In this document: piece after piece, positions 45,633 to 53,110 of the stretch
Layout of the letters: the number at the start of each line of letters is the position of its first letter
How positions within the stretch are numbered: the first letter of the stretch is position 1
Assembly (NCBI RefSeq): GCF_001612905.1
Contig: NZ_BDBI01000013.1
Span: 34,813-98,812 of the forward strand
DNA: 64,000 nucleotides
Direction: 5' to 3'
Origin: Nocardia ignorata NBRC 108230
GTDB taxonomy: Bacteria > Actinomycetota > Actinomycetes > Mycobacteriales > Mycobacteriaceae
The notes under the pieces: model-generated
The model's database searches: none
Told to the model about the DNA's origin: nothing
Seen by the model: only the letters and a program-made list of their open reading frames with translations
Made by a program: the position numbers and the translations under genes

Positions 45633-46631
45633 ATGTCAGCGCACCGAATGACGGCCCGCATGCGCGCCGCCGTCGCACTCCTGATCGTCGCGGTCACCGC
45701 GACGGCAGTGGGCTGCGGCACCTCCACCTCCGAAGGGTCGACCGACACCGGCACCCGCCAAGTGGAAACCGCCAAGGGCCAGATCACCGTGCCCGCCGAC
45801 CCGCAGCGCATCGTGGTGCTCAACGGCGCCCTCGCCGGATTCCTCTACGATCTGGACGCGAACGTGAAGGCCGCGGATCCGCGCATCCTCGGCGTCACCC
45901 TCGCACCCGGCGAGTTCCCCCCGTCCTGGGCCGCCGACGCGAAAGAACAAGGCACCGAGGCGGTTCCCTCCGGTGACGACCTCAACCTGGAGTTCATCGC
46001 CGCCCAGCGACCGGACCTCATCATCGGCGGCGGGCCCGGTTTCCCGGGCCTGCAGACCATCAAGAACTACGACAAGCTCAGCGCCGTCGCACCGACCGCC
46101 CTCGTCCCCTCAGACCTCGCCAACTGGCAGGACCAGCTGAAGACGGTGGCCGATTTCGTGAACCGCCCCGACAAGGTCGAGCCCATGATCACCGCCTACA
46201 AGGACCGGGTCGCGGAGGTGAAGGCCGAGCTGAAGATCCCCCAGGGCGCGACCTCGGTGATGCAGTCCCAGGCCGACGGCAAGCCCATCCTGCTCGCCCC
46301 CGGCACCCCGCTGTCCAACCTCCTCGCCGACGTCGGCTTCACCATCGACGACAAGATCGAGACCAAGGCGGGCAACCCGCCCCGCACCCAGGCAGGCGAC
46401 TGGGTCACCTTCAGCCCCGAACTCCTGAGCACCGTCGCCGACGCCCCGGTCCTGTTCGTGATCCTCCTCGACGGCGGCCGCAACATCCCCGCCCTGAAGC
46501 AGGACCCGGCCCTGGCCATGCTCCCCGCATTCCAGAAGAACCAGGTCTACGAACTCCCCGCAGCCAGCAAGCGCCCGGACTACCGCCAGTCCATGGCCAC
46601 CCTCGACCTCCTGGCCGACACCTTCGAGTAG
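45633..46631 (+). CDS. Iron-siderophore binding lipoprotein, copy 2
   Basis: A protein of 332 residues with signal and lipobox ATAVGC. It is clearly paralogous to the binding protein at 28522: both share VPADPQRIVVLNG, NLEFIAAQRPDLIIGGG, a sentence-like AGNPxxxQ, FSPELL, and RPDYRxxMATLDLL at the end. It is last in the biosynthetic operon, 34 bp after the NRPS with an AAGGA ribosome-binding site, and ends at a strong terminator. Two receptors for one importer may bind different forms (monomer/oligomer, hydrolysed, or a foreign siderophore); this is inference. Confidence 0.92.
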   Translation: MSAHRMTARMRAAVALLIVAVTATAVGCGTSTSEGSTDTGTRQVETAKGQITVPADPQRIVVLNGALAGFLYDLDANVKAADPRILGVTLAPGEFPPSWAADAKEQGTEAVPSGDDLNLEFIAAQRPDLIIGGGPGFPGLQTIKNYDKLSAVAPTALVPSDLANWQDQLKTVADFVNRPDKVEPMITAYKDRVAEVKAELKIPQGATSVMQSQADGKPILLAPGTPLSNLLADVGFTIDDKIETKAGNPPRTQAGDWVTFSPELLSTVADAPVLFVILLDGGRNIPALKQDPALAMLPAFQKNQVYELPAASKRPDYRQSMATLDLLADTFE

Positions 46632-46643
46632 CCACGCGACAGC

Positions 46644-46680
46644 GAGAGGCCCCGCCGGTGAAATACCGGCGGGGCCTCTC
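46644..46680. terminator. Strong bidirectional terminator closing the siderophore locus
   Basis: GAGAGGCCCCGCCGG and CCGGCGGGGCCTCTC form a perfect 15-bp stem with a 7-nt loop (tgaaata), followed by TTGTT. It lies between the binding protein gene and convergent pntB. Confidence 0.88.
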
Positions 46681-46699
46681 TTGTTCGATGTCGCTTGTC

Positions 46700-48136
46700 T
46701 TACAGCGCCTTCAGTTCCTCGGTGACCGCACCGACGGACTTCTTGGCGTCGCCGAACAGCATGGAGGTGTGGTCGGCGTAGAACAGCGGGTTGTCGATGC
46801 CGGCGAAGCCGGAGTTCATCGAGCGCTTGAGCACGATGACGCTCTTGGCCTGGTCGACGTTGAGGACCGGCATGCCGTAGATAGGGCTGGACGGGTCCTC
46901 GCGGGCGGCGGGGTTGGTGACGTCGTTGGCGCCGATCACCAGGACCACATCGGTGCGGTTGAACTCACCGTTGATGTCGTCCATTTCCTTCATCGCGTCG
47001 TAGGAGACCTCGGCCTCGGCCAGCAGCACGTTCATGTGCCCGGGCATACGACCGGCGACGGGGTGGATCGCGTACTTGACCTCGACACCCTTGCCTTCCA
47101 GCAGCGACGCCATCTCCTTGACCGCGTGCTGGGCCTGGGCCACGGCCATACCGTAGCCGGGGACCACGATGACCTGGTTGGCGTAGGCCATCTGGATCGC
47201 GGCATCGGCGGCCGAGGTGGCCTTTGCCGTCTTGGCCTCACCACCGGCACCGGAAGCGACCGCGCCGCCACCACCGAACCCACCGGCGACGATCGCGGGG
47301 ATCGACCGGTTCATGGCCTTGGCCATCAGGTTGGTGAGGATGGTGCCGGACGCGCCGACGATCATGCCCGCCACGATCATCGCGGTGTTGTTCAGCGCCA
47401 GGCCGGCGGCCGCGGCCGACAGACCGGTCAGGGCGTTGAGCAGCGAGATGACGACCGGCATATCGGCGCCACCGATGGGCAGCACGACCATCAGGCCGAG
47501 CACACCGGCCAGTACAAGCAGCGCGATCATCCAGAGCTGCGACACGCCACCGTCGTTGGCGCCGAGACCGATCACCACGGCACACACGATGGAGCCGAGC
47601 AGCAGCAGCAGGTTCAGCGGCTGCTGCAGCTTGCCGATGCCGATCGGCTTGCCGGACAGGATCTCCTGCAGTTTCGCGAAGGCGATGATCGAGCCCCAGA
47701 AGGAGATCGAGCCGATCACCGCGGCGAACAGCGAACCGATGATGATGTGGATGGTCGGCTCGTCGTGCAGCGCGGAAAAGCCCGAGCTGTCGATGAATTC
47801 GGCCCACGCGATGAGCGCGACGGTGCCACCACCGACACCGTTGAACGCCGCGACCAGCTGCGGCATCTCGGTCATCTTGGTGCGCACGGCGGGCGGAACA
47901 CCCAGTGCCACACCGACGATCAGGCCGCCGGCGATCAGGATCCAGTTCAGCATCTCGGTGTGCCGGATCGAGATCAGCGTGGCGATCACGGCGATCGCCA
48001 TACCGACGGCGGCGATCTGGTTGCCGCGCACGGCGGTCTTGGGGCCGGTGAGCCCCATCAGGCCGTAGATGAACATGGAGAAGGCCACGATGTAGAGGCC
48101 GTTGACCAGGTAGGTCATATTGTCGACTGCGTGCAT
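46700..48136 (-). CDS. pntB: NAD(P) transhydrogenase, beta subunit
   Basis: A protein of 478 residues. The N-terminal two thirds is membrane domain II (about 9 TM segments: VNGLYIVAFSMFIYGLMGLTGPKTAVRGN, shown in part; FNGVGGGTVALIAWAEF). The C-terminal NADP(H)-binding domain III has VIVVPGYGMAVAQAQHAVKEM, HPVAGRMPGHMNVLLAEA, VIGANDVTNPAA and GMPVLNVDQAKSVIVLKRSM. It couples proton entry to NADPH formation from NADH. ATG 48136 shares its A with the pntAb stop (TGATG); GTG 48139 is an alternative. Confidence 0.95.
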   Translation of the reverse strand: MHAVDNMTYLVNGLYIVAFSMFIYGLMGLTGPKTAVRGNQIAAVGMAIAVIATLISIRHTEMLNWILIAGGLIVGVALGVPPAVRTKMTEMPQLVAAFNGVGGGTVALIAWAEFIDSSGFSALHDEPTIHIIIGSLFAAVIGSISFWGSIIAFAKLQEILSGKPIGIGKLQQPLNLLLLLGSIVCAVVIGLGANDGGVSQLWMIALLVLAGVLGLMVVLPIGGADMPVVISLLNALTGLSAAAAGLALNNTAMIVAGMIVGASGTILTNLMAKAMNRSIPAIVAGGFGGGGAVASGAGGEAKTAKATSAADAAIQMAYANQVIVVPGYGMAVAQAQHAVKEMASLLEGKGVEVKYAIHPVAGRMPGHMNVLLAEAEVSYDAMKEMDDINGEFNRTDVVLVIGANDVTNPAAREDPSSPIYGMPVLNVDQAKSVIVLKRSMNSGFAGIDNPLFYADHTSMLFGDAKKSVGAVTEELKAL

Positions 48137-48438
48137 CACTCGGCCGCCTTCTTCTTACCCTTGAACATGCCGAGCATGCGGTCGGTGACCACGAAGCCAC
48201 CGATGACGTTCAGCGTTCCGAACACCACGGCGACGAACAGGATCACCTGAACCAGCAGCGAGGGATCCTTCACATTGCCCAGCGTCACCAGCGCACCGAG
48301 CACGACGATGCCGTGAATGGCGTTGGTGCCCGACATCAGCGGGGTGTGCAGGGTGTTGGGGACCTTGGAGATCACCGCGAAGCCGACGAAGCCGGACAGC
48401 ACGAGAATGGCGATATTGGCGAGAAGTTCGGTGTACAT
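48136..48438 (-). CDS. pntAb: NAD(P) transhydrogenase, alpha-2 (membrane) subunit
   Basis: A protein of 100 residues with three to four TM segments, equal to the C-terminal membrane part of E. coli PntA: LANIAILVLSGFVGFAVISKVPNTLHTPLMSGTNAIHG is diagnostic (given in part). The split alpha subunit (PntAa + PntAb) is the arrangement seen in actinobacteria. It overlaps neighbours on both sides by one base (TGATG), so translation of the three genes is coupled. Confidence 0.94.
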   Translation of the reverse strand: MYTELLANIAILVLSGFVGFAVISKVPNTLHTPLMSGTNAIHGIVVLGALVTLGNVKDPSLLVQVILFVAVVFGTLNVIGGFVVTDRMLGMFKGKKKAAE

Positions 48439-49556
48439 CAGGCTTCCACCTCACGAGTGACGCAGGAATCGGCCAGCACCTGATCGCTGAAATCGGGCGC
48501 GAGCTTGCCGTCGACCAGCATCAGTTCCAGCAGCGCGGCGATGTTCTTGGAGTACAGCTCCGAAGCGTGCTCGGGCATGGTGGCGGGCAGGTTCAGCGGC
48601 GAGGCGATGGTCACCTCGTGCTTGACGACGATCTCGCCGGGCTCGGTGAGCTCACAGTTGCCACCGGTCTCCCCGGCCAGGTCGACGATCACGCTGCCGG
48701 GCTTCATGCCCTCCACCGCGGCGGCCGTCACCAGGCGCGGCGCCGGGCGACCCGGCACGAGCGCGGTCGTGATGACCACGTCGAAACCCTTGATGGCGTC
48801 TTCCAGCGCCTGCTGCTGCTTGGCCTTCTCCTCCTCGGTGAGCTCGCGGGCGTACCCGCCCTCACCGGCGGCATCGATACCCAGGTCGAGCCACTGCGCA
48901 CCGACCGAACGCACCTGGTCGGCGACCTCGGGACGCACGTCGTACCCGGTGGTGCGACCACCGAGACGCTTGGCGGTCGCCAGCGCCTGCAGGCCTGCCA
49001 CGCCGACACCGAGCACGAGAACCGTCGCCGGCTTCACGGTGCCCGCCGCGGTGGTGAGCATCGGGAAGAACCGGGTCGACTCCGACGCGGCGAGCAGCAC
49101 AGCCTTGTACCCGGCGACATTGGCCTGCGAGGACAGCGCGTCCATCACCTGCGCACGCGAGATACGCGGAATCGCCTCCACCGCGAAGGCCTGCACACCG
49201 GCCGCCTTCAGCGCACCGATCTGGTTCTCCGCGTTGCGGGGCGCGAGGAAGCCGATCAGCGTCTGCCCGGAGGACAGCTTGGCCACCTCGGCATCGCTGG
49301 GCGGCGCCACCTTCACCACGACATCGGCCGACCACGGATCGCCGATCGTCGCACCGGCCTCTACATAGGCCGCGTCGGGAATGAGCGCGCCGAGGCCCGC
49401 ACCGGCTTCCACGATCACCTCGACACCCTGCTTGGACAGGGTGGGGATGATCTTGGGTACCAGGGCGACTCGCCGCTCACCCACGCCGGACTCGCGAACG
49501 ACTCCGACACGCGCGCCGCGCGGCGAATCCTCGCCAACGTTTTGCGTTGTCTCCAC
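48438..49556 (-). CDS. pntAa: NAD(P) transhydrogenase, alpha-1 (NAD-binding) subunit
   Basis: A soluble domain I protein of 372 residues, alanine-dehydrogenase-like fold: VVRESGVGERRVALVPKII near the N-terminus, the NAD-binding VLVLGVGVAGLQALATAKRLGG near 180, the RQD-loop-type SSQANVAGYKAVLLAA and DLAGETGGNCELT. It starts with GTG 49556, with AAGGAAG 8 nt upstream. It is the first gene of pntAa-pntAb-pntB. Confidence 0.94.
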   Translation of the reverse strand: METTQNVGEDSPRGARVGVVRESGVGERRVALVPKIIPTLSKQGVEVIVEAGAGLGALIPDAAYVEAGATIGDPWSADVVVKVAPPSDAEVAKLSSGQTLIGFLAPRNAENQIGALKAAGVQAFAVEAIPRISRAQVMDALSSQANVAGYKAVLLAASESTRFFPMLTTAAGTVKPATVLVLGVGVAGLQALATAKRLGGRTTGYDVRPEVADQVRSVGAQWLDLGIDAAGEGGYARELTEEEKAKQQQALEDAIKGFDVVITTALVPGRPAPRLVTAAAVEGMKPGSVIVDLAGETGGNCELTEPGEIVVKHEVTIASPLNLPATMPEHASELYSKNIAALLELMLVDGKLAPDFSDQVLADSCVTREVEA

Positions 49557-49954
49557 TAGTCAGACTTCCTTTTCGTGCTGGCTTCGAGCCTGGGAACAAC
49601 GGTTCAGCCGACGTTACCGGTCAGTAAGTTCAACTGAAATCCTCGCAACTGTACTCGGCTCGCGGTGAGCCTAGCGGAGATGCCCGTCACAGCGGAGAAC
49701 TGGACTCTTGACCACAAAACGGACAGAGCGGACCTGTTTCCGCAGCGACAGCCACTTCCTCGGCCCGCCGGGCGCCGGGTGGCGCCTGACTACACATTCG
49801 TAGCCGCAGGTAGGCGAGGACAAGAACGCACAAGCAGGTCCGATACTTACCTGGACGTGAGAGTGCGGGTAGGACGGCCGACCACCGAGCGGGACGTGAC
49901 GTGTGTCATGCAAGGACTGTTGCGTCCCGAGGGCCACACCGTAGGGTTCACGGT
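49557..49954. other. Divergent intergenic region between pntAa and the HIT gene
   Basis: 398 bp with no convincing gene. Short frames on both strands (for example 49665-49958 plus, 49671-49937 minus) lack ribosome-binding sites and family resemblance. It must hold both divergent promoters. TAACGT on the minus strand near 49610 is a candidate pnt -10. A partial iron-box-like sequence at 49661-49679 is too weak to call. Confidence 0.6.
49942..49947 (+). promoter_or_regulatory. Putative leaderless -10 hexamer for the HIT gene
   Basis: TAGGGT lies 7 nt before GTG 49955. It supports the short HIT start over GTG 49901. Confidence 0.5.
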
Positions 49955-50452
49955 GTGAACGACTGCGTCTTCTGTCGGATCGTGGCCGGTGCCGCGCCGG
50001 CGACCAAGGTCTACGAGGACGACGCCGTCTGCGCGTTCCTCGACATCCGGCCCATCATGCGAGGCCACACCCTTGTGGTTCCCAAGACCCACGCCACCGA
50101 ACTCGACGACCTCGATCCCGATCTCGGCGCGCGGGTCTTCCGCGTGGGCCATCACCTTGCCCGCGCCCTGCGCCGGAGCGGGCTGGCCAGCGACGGCGCC
50201 AATCTCGCGATCAACGACGGCACCGCGGCCTTCCAGACCGTCGGCCATGTGCACCTGCACGTGGTGCCGCGCAAGCACGGTGACAAACTCGGTTTCGCCA
50301 GGGGGTTCCTGCTGCGACGGCCGCACGAACCCACCTCGACGGCGGCGGCGATCCGCGCGGGCATCGACGCGCTCGACGCCGAGGCGGATACGCCGGGGCG
50401 GCAACCTGATCGGCCGGGCCCGTCGAGCGAAGCAGAAGGAGTACAGGGATGA
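49955..50452 (+). CDS. HIT-family protein (histidine triad nucleotide hydrolase/transferase)
   Basis: A protein of 165 residues. It has NDCVFCRIVAGAAPATKVYED at the N-terminus with the C-x-x-C zinc half-site, FLDIRPIMRGHTLVVPKTHATEL, and the active-site triad HVHLHVVPRKHGD near residue 90-100. HIT proteins hydrolyse nucleoside phosphoramidates or dinucleoside polyphosphates. It is the first of three overlapping genes (HIT, mycothiol-type enzyme, peptidase E). Confidence 0.92.
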   Translation: MNDCVFCRIVAGAAPATKVYEDDAVCAFLDIRPIMRGHTLVVPKTHATELDDLDPDLGARVFRVGHHLARALRRSGLASDGANLAINDGTAAFQTVGHVHLHVVPRKHGDKLGFARGFLLRRPHEPTSTAAAIRAGIDALDAEADTPGRQPDRPGPSSEAEGVQG

Positions 50453-51291
50453 CCGAACCGACACCGCCGCGCGAACTGCTCACCGATCTGCTGGCCCAGC
50501 AGTGGGAGACCATCGCCACTTTGGTCGCCGACCTCGACGAGAAGGCCTGGCGCCGGCCGTCTCCCCTGCCCGGCTGGACGCTGTTCGATGTGGTCGCGCA
50601 TGTGATCGGTACCGAATCGTGGTTGCTCGGGCGCACCCCGCCCGCCCATGATCCGTTGCGCCCCAAGACCGATGTGCGCACGCTGCCGCATGTGCGCAAC
50701 GAGGTCGCCGTGCTCAACGAGATCTGGGTCGACCGGTTGCGGCCGCTGTCGGGCAAACGCCTGCTCGCGCTGTTCGACGAGGTCACCGAGCTGCGCCGGG
50801 CCGCCCTCGCCGCCATGACCGACGAGGAGTGGGAGGCGCCGACGGTGTCGCCGGTCGGGCAGGTGGCCTACGGCCGGTTCATGCGGGTGCGCCTGTTCGA
50901 CTGCTGGATGCACGAGCTCGACCTCGCCGACGGGATCGGGCGCAGTGTCGACGAGGGCGGTGCGCGCGCGGAGGCGGCGTTCACCGAACTCACGCTCGGG
51001 CTCGGGCGCGCGGTGGTGAAAGGCGCCAAGGCACCGGATGGTTCACGGATCACACTCGATCTCACCGGCCCGGTCACCCGGCAGGTGCACCTCGCGGTGG
51101 AGGGCGGGCGCGGTTCGGTGCTCGACGAAGCCGACGGCGAGCCGACAACCGTGATCCGTTTGGACTCGGGGCTTTTCGCGCGTCTGCGTGGTGGCAGGCA
51201 GTCGGCGGCGACGCACCCGGGGAAGGTGGTCGTCGAAGGCGATGCCGCCCTCGGCGATCGGCTCGTCCAGAATCTGGCCTTCACCATCTGA
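50449..51291 (+). CDS. Maleylpyruvate isomerase-family (DinB-like, mycothiol-dependent) protein
   Basis: A protein of 280 residues. The N-terminal DinB-like four-helix bundle carries the metal ligands His (VVAHVIGTESWLLG), Glu and His (DCWMHELDLADGIGR) of the MDMPI_N family; the C-terminal domain (LDLTGPVTRQVHLAVEGGRG, FARLRGGRQSAATHPGKVVVEGD, in part) is MDMPI_C/SCP2-like. Members use mycothiol, the actinobacterial thiol. The substrate is unknown. The start overlaps the HIT stop by 4 bases (ATGA), and its stop shares a base with the next ATG (TGATG). Confidence 0.88.
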   Translation: MTEPTPPRELLTDLLAQQWETIATLVADLDEKAWRRPSPLPGWTLFDVVAHVIGTESWLLGRTPPAHDPLRPKTDVRTLPHVRNEVAVLNEIWVDRLRPLSGKRLLALFDEVTELRRAALAAMTDEEWEAPTVSPVGQVAYGRFMRVRLFDCWMHELDLADGIGRSVDEGGARAEAAFTELTLGLGRAVVKGAKAPDGSRITLDLTGPVTRQVHLAVEGGRGSVLDEADGEPTTVIRLDSGLFARLRGGRQSAATHPGKVVVEGDAALGDRLVQNLAFTI

Positions 51292-51938
51292 TGCGGTTGT
51301 TCCTGGCCTCCTACCGATTCGGCGGTTTCGCCGAGCGGCTCGCCACGCTGGCGGGCGGCAAGGGCAAGGTCGCGGTGATTCCGAACGCGTGTGATGCCTG
51401 GCCCGCCGCATGGGCGTCGGCGGTCGCCAGCGACATGGAACCCCTACGCAGGCAGGGTTATTCTCCCGAAGTGCTGGACCTGCGCGAGTACGTCGGGCAG
51501 CCCGCGCAGCTGGAGCGTCGGCTGCGCGGGTACTCGATGGTGTGGGTGCGTGGCGGCAACACGTTCGTGCTGCGTGCCCAATTCGCCCGCAGCGGAGCAG
51601 ATTCGGTGCTTACCACGCTGCTGCGCGAGGACACGTTGACCTATGCGGGATACAGCGCGGGCGCCTGCCTGCTCACGCCCGATCTGCACGGGCTGGAGAC
51701 GATGGACGACCCGGGCGAGGTGTTGCCCACCACCGGGGCGGCTCCGCGATGGGACGGGCTCGGGCTGGTGGATCGGCAGCTGGTCGTGCACCTGGACTCG
51801 GCCACCGATCCGGACGGAGAATCGGCGAAAATGCTTGCGCGCTACCAGGAAGAAGGCGTCCCGCACTGGGCGCTCACCGATGACGATGTCGTCGTGGTCG
51901 ACGGCGAGCACACCGAGGTGCTGCGCGGGTCACGCTGA
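51291..51938 (+). CDS. Peptidase E (S51 family, Asp-dipeptidase-like)
   Basis: A protein of 215 residues of the class I glutamine amidotransferase-like fold. The nucleophile elbow is AGYSAGACLLTP, with VWVRGGNTFVLRAQF before it and DRQLVVHLDSATD supplying the His. E. coli PepE cleaves Asp-Xaa dipeptides. It is short in the N-terminus compared with some family members but contains all catalytic parts. Convergent with the GtrA gene (5 bp gap). Confidence 0.85.
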   Translation: MRLFLASYRFGGFAERLATLAGGKGKVAVIPNACDAWPAAWASAVASDMEPLRRQGYSPEVLDLREYVGQPAQLERRLRGYSMVWVRGGNTFVLRAQFARSGADSVLTTLLREDTLTYAGYSAGACLLTPDLHGLETMDDPGEVLPTTGAAPRWDGLGLVDRQLVVHLDSATDPDGESAKMLARYQEEGVPHWALTDDDVVVVDGEHTEVLRGSR

Positions 51939-51943
51939 GGGTC

Positions 51944-52456
51944 TCAGCGTGCGGTGTCGGCCGCGGCCAGGTCGGGTGCCGGTGTCCGTTTGCGGAATAC
52001 GATCCAGCGCATCGCGCAGTACATGTACACGGCCTCGCATCCACCGGCCAGCAACCGCGCCACGTGGTATTGCACGCCGAGCGCGGTGAGACCCGAGCCG
52101 ACGCCGAGGATGAACGCCAGGTAGTTCACCACGACCACAACCACATACACCGCTGCCTGCTTGCCCATCGGGGCGTGCGAGTGGAAGTTGAAGGTGCGAT
52201 TCAGCAGGAAACTCAGGCCGAACGCGACGATATAGGCGCAGGTGATGGACAACCACACCGGCATATCGAATCCGTCGTGCAGCAGGGTGAGCAACAGCAG
52301 ATCGACGCCGAAGGTGAAGCTGTTGATGAGGGCGAAGCCGAGGAAAGTGGCGGGCACGTACCGGTCGAGTCCCCACGGCAACCGGGCGACAACGCCCTCG
52401 CACCAGCGGGTGAACCGGTCGGCGGCCGAATCGGTGACACTCGCCTGCTGCTGCAC
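51944..52456 (-). CDS. GtrA-family membrane protein
   Basis: About 170 residues with four TM segments: FLGFALINSFTFGVDLLLLTLL, VWLSITCAYIVAFGLSFLLNRTFNF, YVVVVVVNYLAFILGVG (in part) and a last C-terminal helix. The charged LNRTFNFHSHAP loop is typical of GtrA. GtrA-like proteins are thought to help flip polyprenyl-linked sugars for envelope glycan modification. No glycosyltransferase gene is adjacent. The start is uncertain: GTG 52456 is chosen; ATG 52480 and 52504 are in frame. Confidence 0.83.
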   Translation of the reverse strand: MQQQASVTDSAADRFTRWCEGVVARLPWGLDRYVPATFLGFALINSFTFGVDLLLLTLLHDGFDMPVWLSITCAYIVAFGLSFLLNRTFNFHSHAPMGKQAAVYVVVVVVNYLAFILGVGSGLTALGVQYHVARLLAGGCEAVYMYCAMRWIVFRKRTPAPDLAAADTAR

Positions 52457-52516
52457 CCGGCCAGCCTGCCAGCGGCACATGACATCGAGGTGAGCAACGG
52501 GCAAACGCCCCGAGCG

Positions 52517-52813
52517 CTAGCGGCCGACGGCCACGACCGGTCCGCGCTCGAGCGCCGCCCACTCGGCGAGGCAACGGCGGCGGGTGAATTCGTCGGCCTC
52601 GGCCAGCAGCGCGTCACGCAGTACGCGCGGGTCGGCGGCCCACGAGCTCGCGATCTCGGCGAGCGCGCGCAGATCGAAAAGACCCGTCGACTCGAGCGCC
52701 GTCATCCAGTCGTCGTGGTCGCCCGCGTACACGCGACGCATCGCGTCGGCCTCGATATCGGCGCCCAGCAGCGCGCCGACCAGCTCGGCCCGGTCCCGAG
52801 GTTCCCTCATCAT
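52517..52813 (-). CDS. Small hypothetical protein, 98 residues
   Basis: The soluble product begins MMREPRDRAELVGALLGADI and contains LESTGLFDLRALAEIASSWAADPRVLRDAL (in part) and CLAEWAALERGPV. AGGGAGG lies 5 nt before ATG 52813, a strong ribosome-binding site, so the longer frame opening at 52912 is rejected. It is mostly alpha-helical by composition. The family is not recognised. It lies directly upstream of the GtrA gene on the same strand (60-bp gap). Confidence 0.6.
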   Translation of the reverse strand: MMREPRDRAELVGALLGADIEADAMRRVYAGDHDDWMTALESTGLFDLRALAEIASSWAADPRVLRDALLAEADEFTRRRCLAEWAALERGPVVAVGR

Positions 52814-53012
52814 CCGATCCTCCCTGTGAAAAACGGTGCGGCACAACGACATCGCGTACGCGATGCGCAGGCAACGGAACAAGAAAACACGCCGGGCGCC
52901 CCGACAAATCACACCCTCCCCTGCATTGTGACCACTCGGACGCCGTATACACCAACCAGCCGCGCCGAATCACAATCATGCCCGCGCGGCCCTGTTCGGA
53001 CGCACATCACAT

Positions 53013-53073
53013 CTGGACGGTTGATCACCACGGTTCGGCTCTCCGACGATGCCGCCACCAGAGCGTGGTGATC
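53013..53073 (+). repeat. Intergenic hairpin repeat, copy 3 (shortened spacer)
   Basis: CTGGACGGTT, GATCACCACG and, 25 bases later, CCAGAGCGTGGTGATC. The core is 51 bp, 10 bp shorter than copies 1 and 2, with the loss in the middle. It lies 37 bp before the FAD-oxidase start, in a 297-bp intergenic region with no other gene. Confidence 0.88.
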
Positions 53074-53099
53074 GCATACTCGAGAGGGCCTGGTCGGGT

Positions 53100-53105
53100 T
53101 AGCGT
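53100..53105 (+). promoter_or_regulatory. Putative leaderless -10 hexamer for the FAD-oxidase gene
   Basis: TAGCGT lies 5 nt before ATG 53111, directly downstream of hairpin repeat copy 3. Confidence 0.4.
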
Positions 53106-53110
53106 TGGGA

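Noticed and set aside
25532..46680. Assignment to nocobactin/mycobactin biosynthesis
   Set aside because: No salicylate synthase, PKS, heterocyclisation domain or lysine N-hydroxylase; isochorismatase and DHB dehydrogenase point to DHB.
49661..49679. Iron-box-like sequence near pntAa
   Set aside because: Only about 11 of 19 consensus positions match; symmetric arm is missing.
49665..49958. 97-residue plus-strand frame upstream of the HIT gene
   Set aside because: No ribosome-binding site, no family resemblance, and it overlaps the probable HIT promoter.
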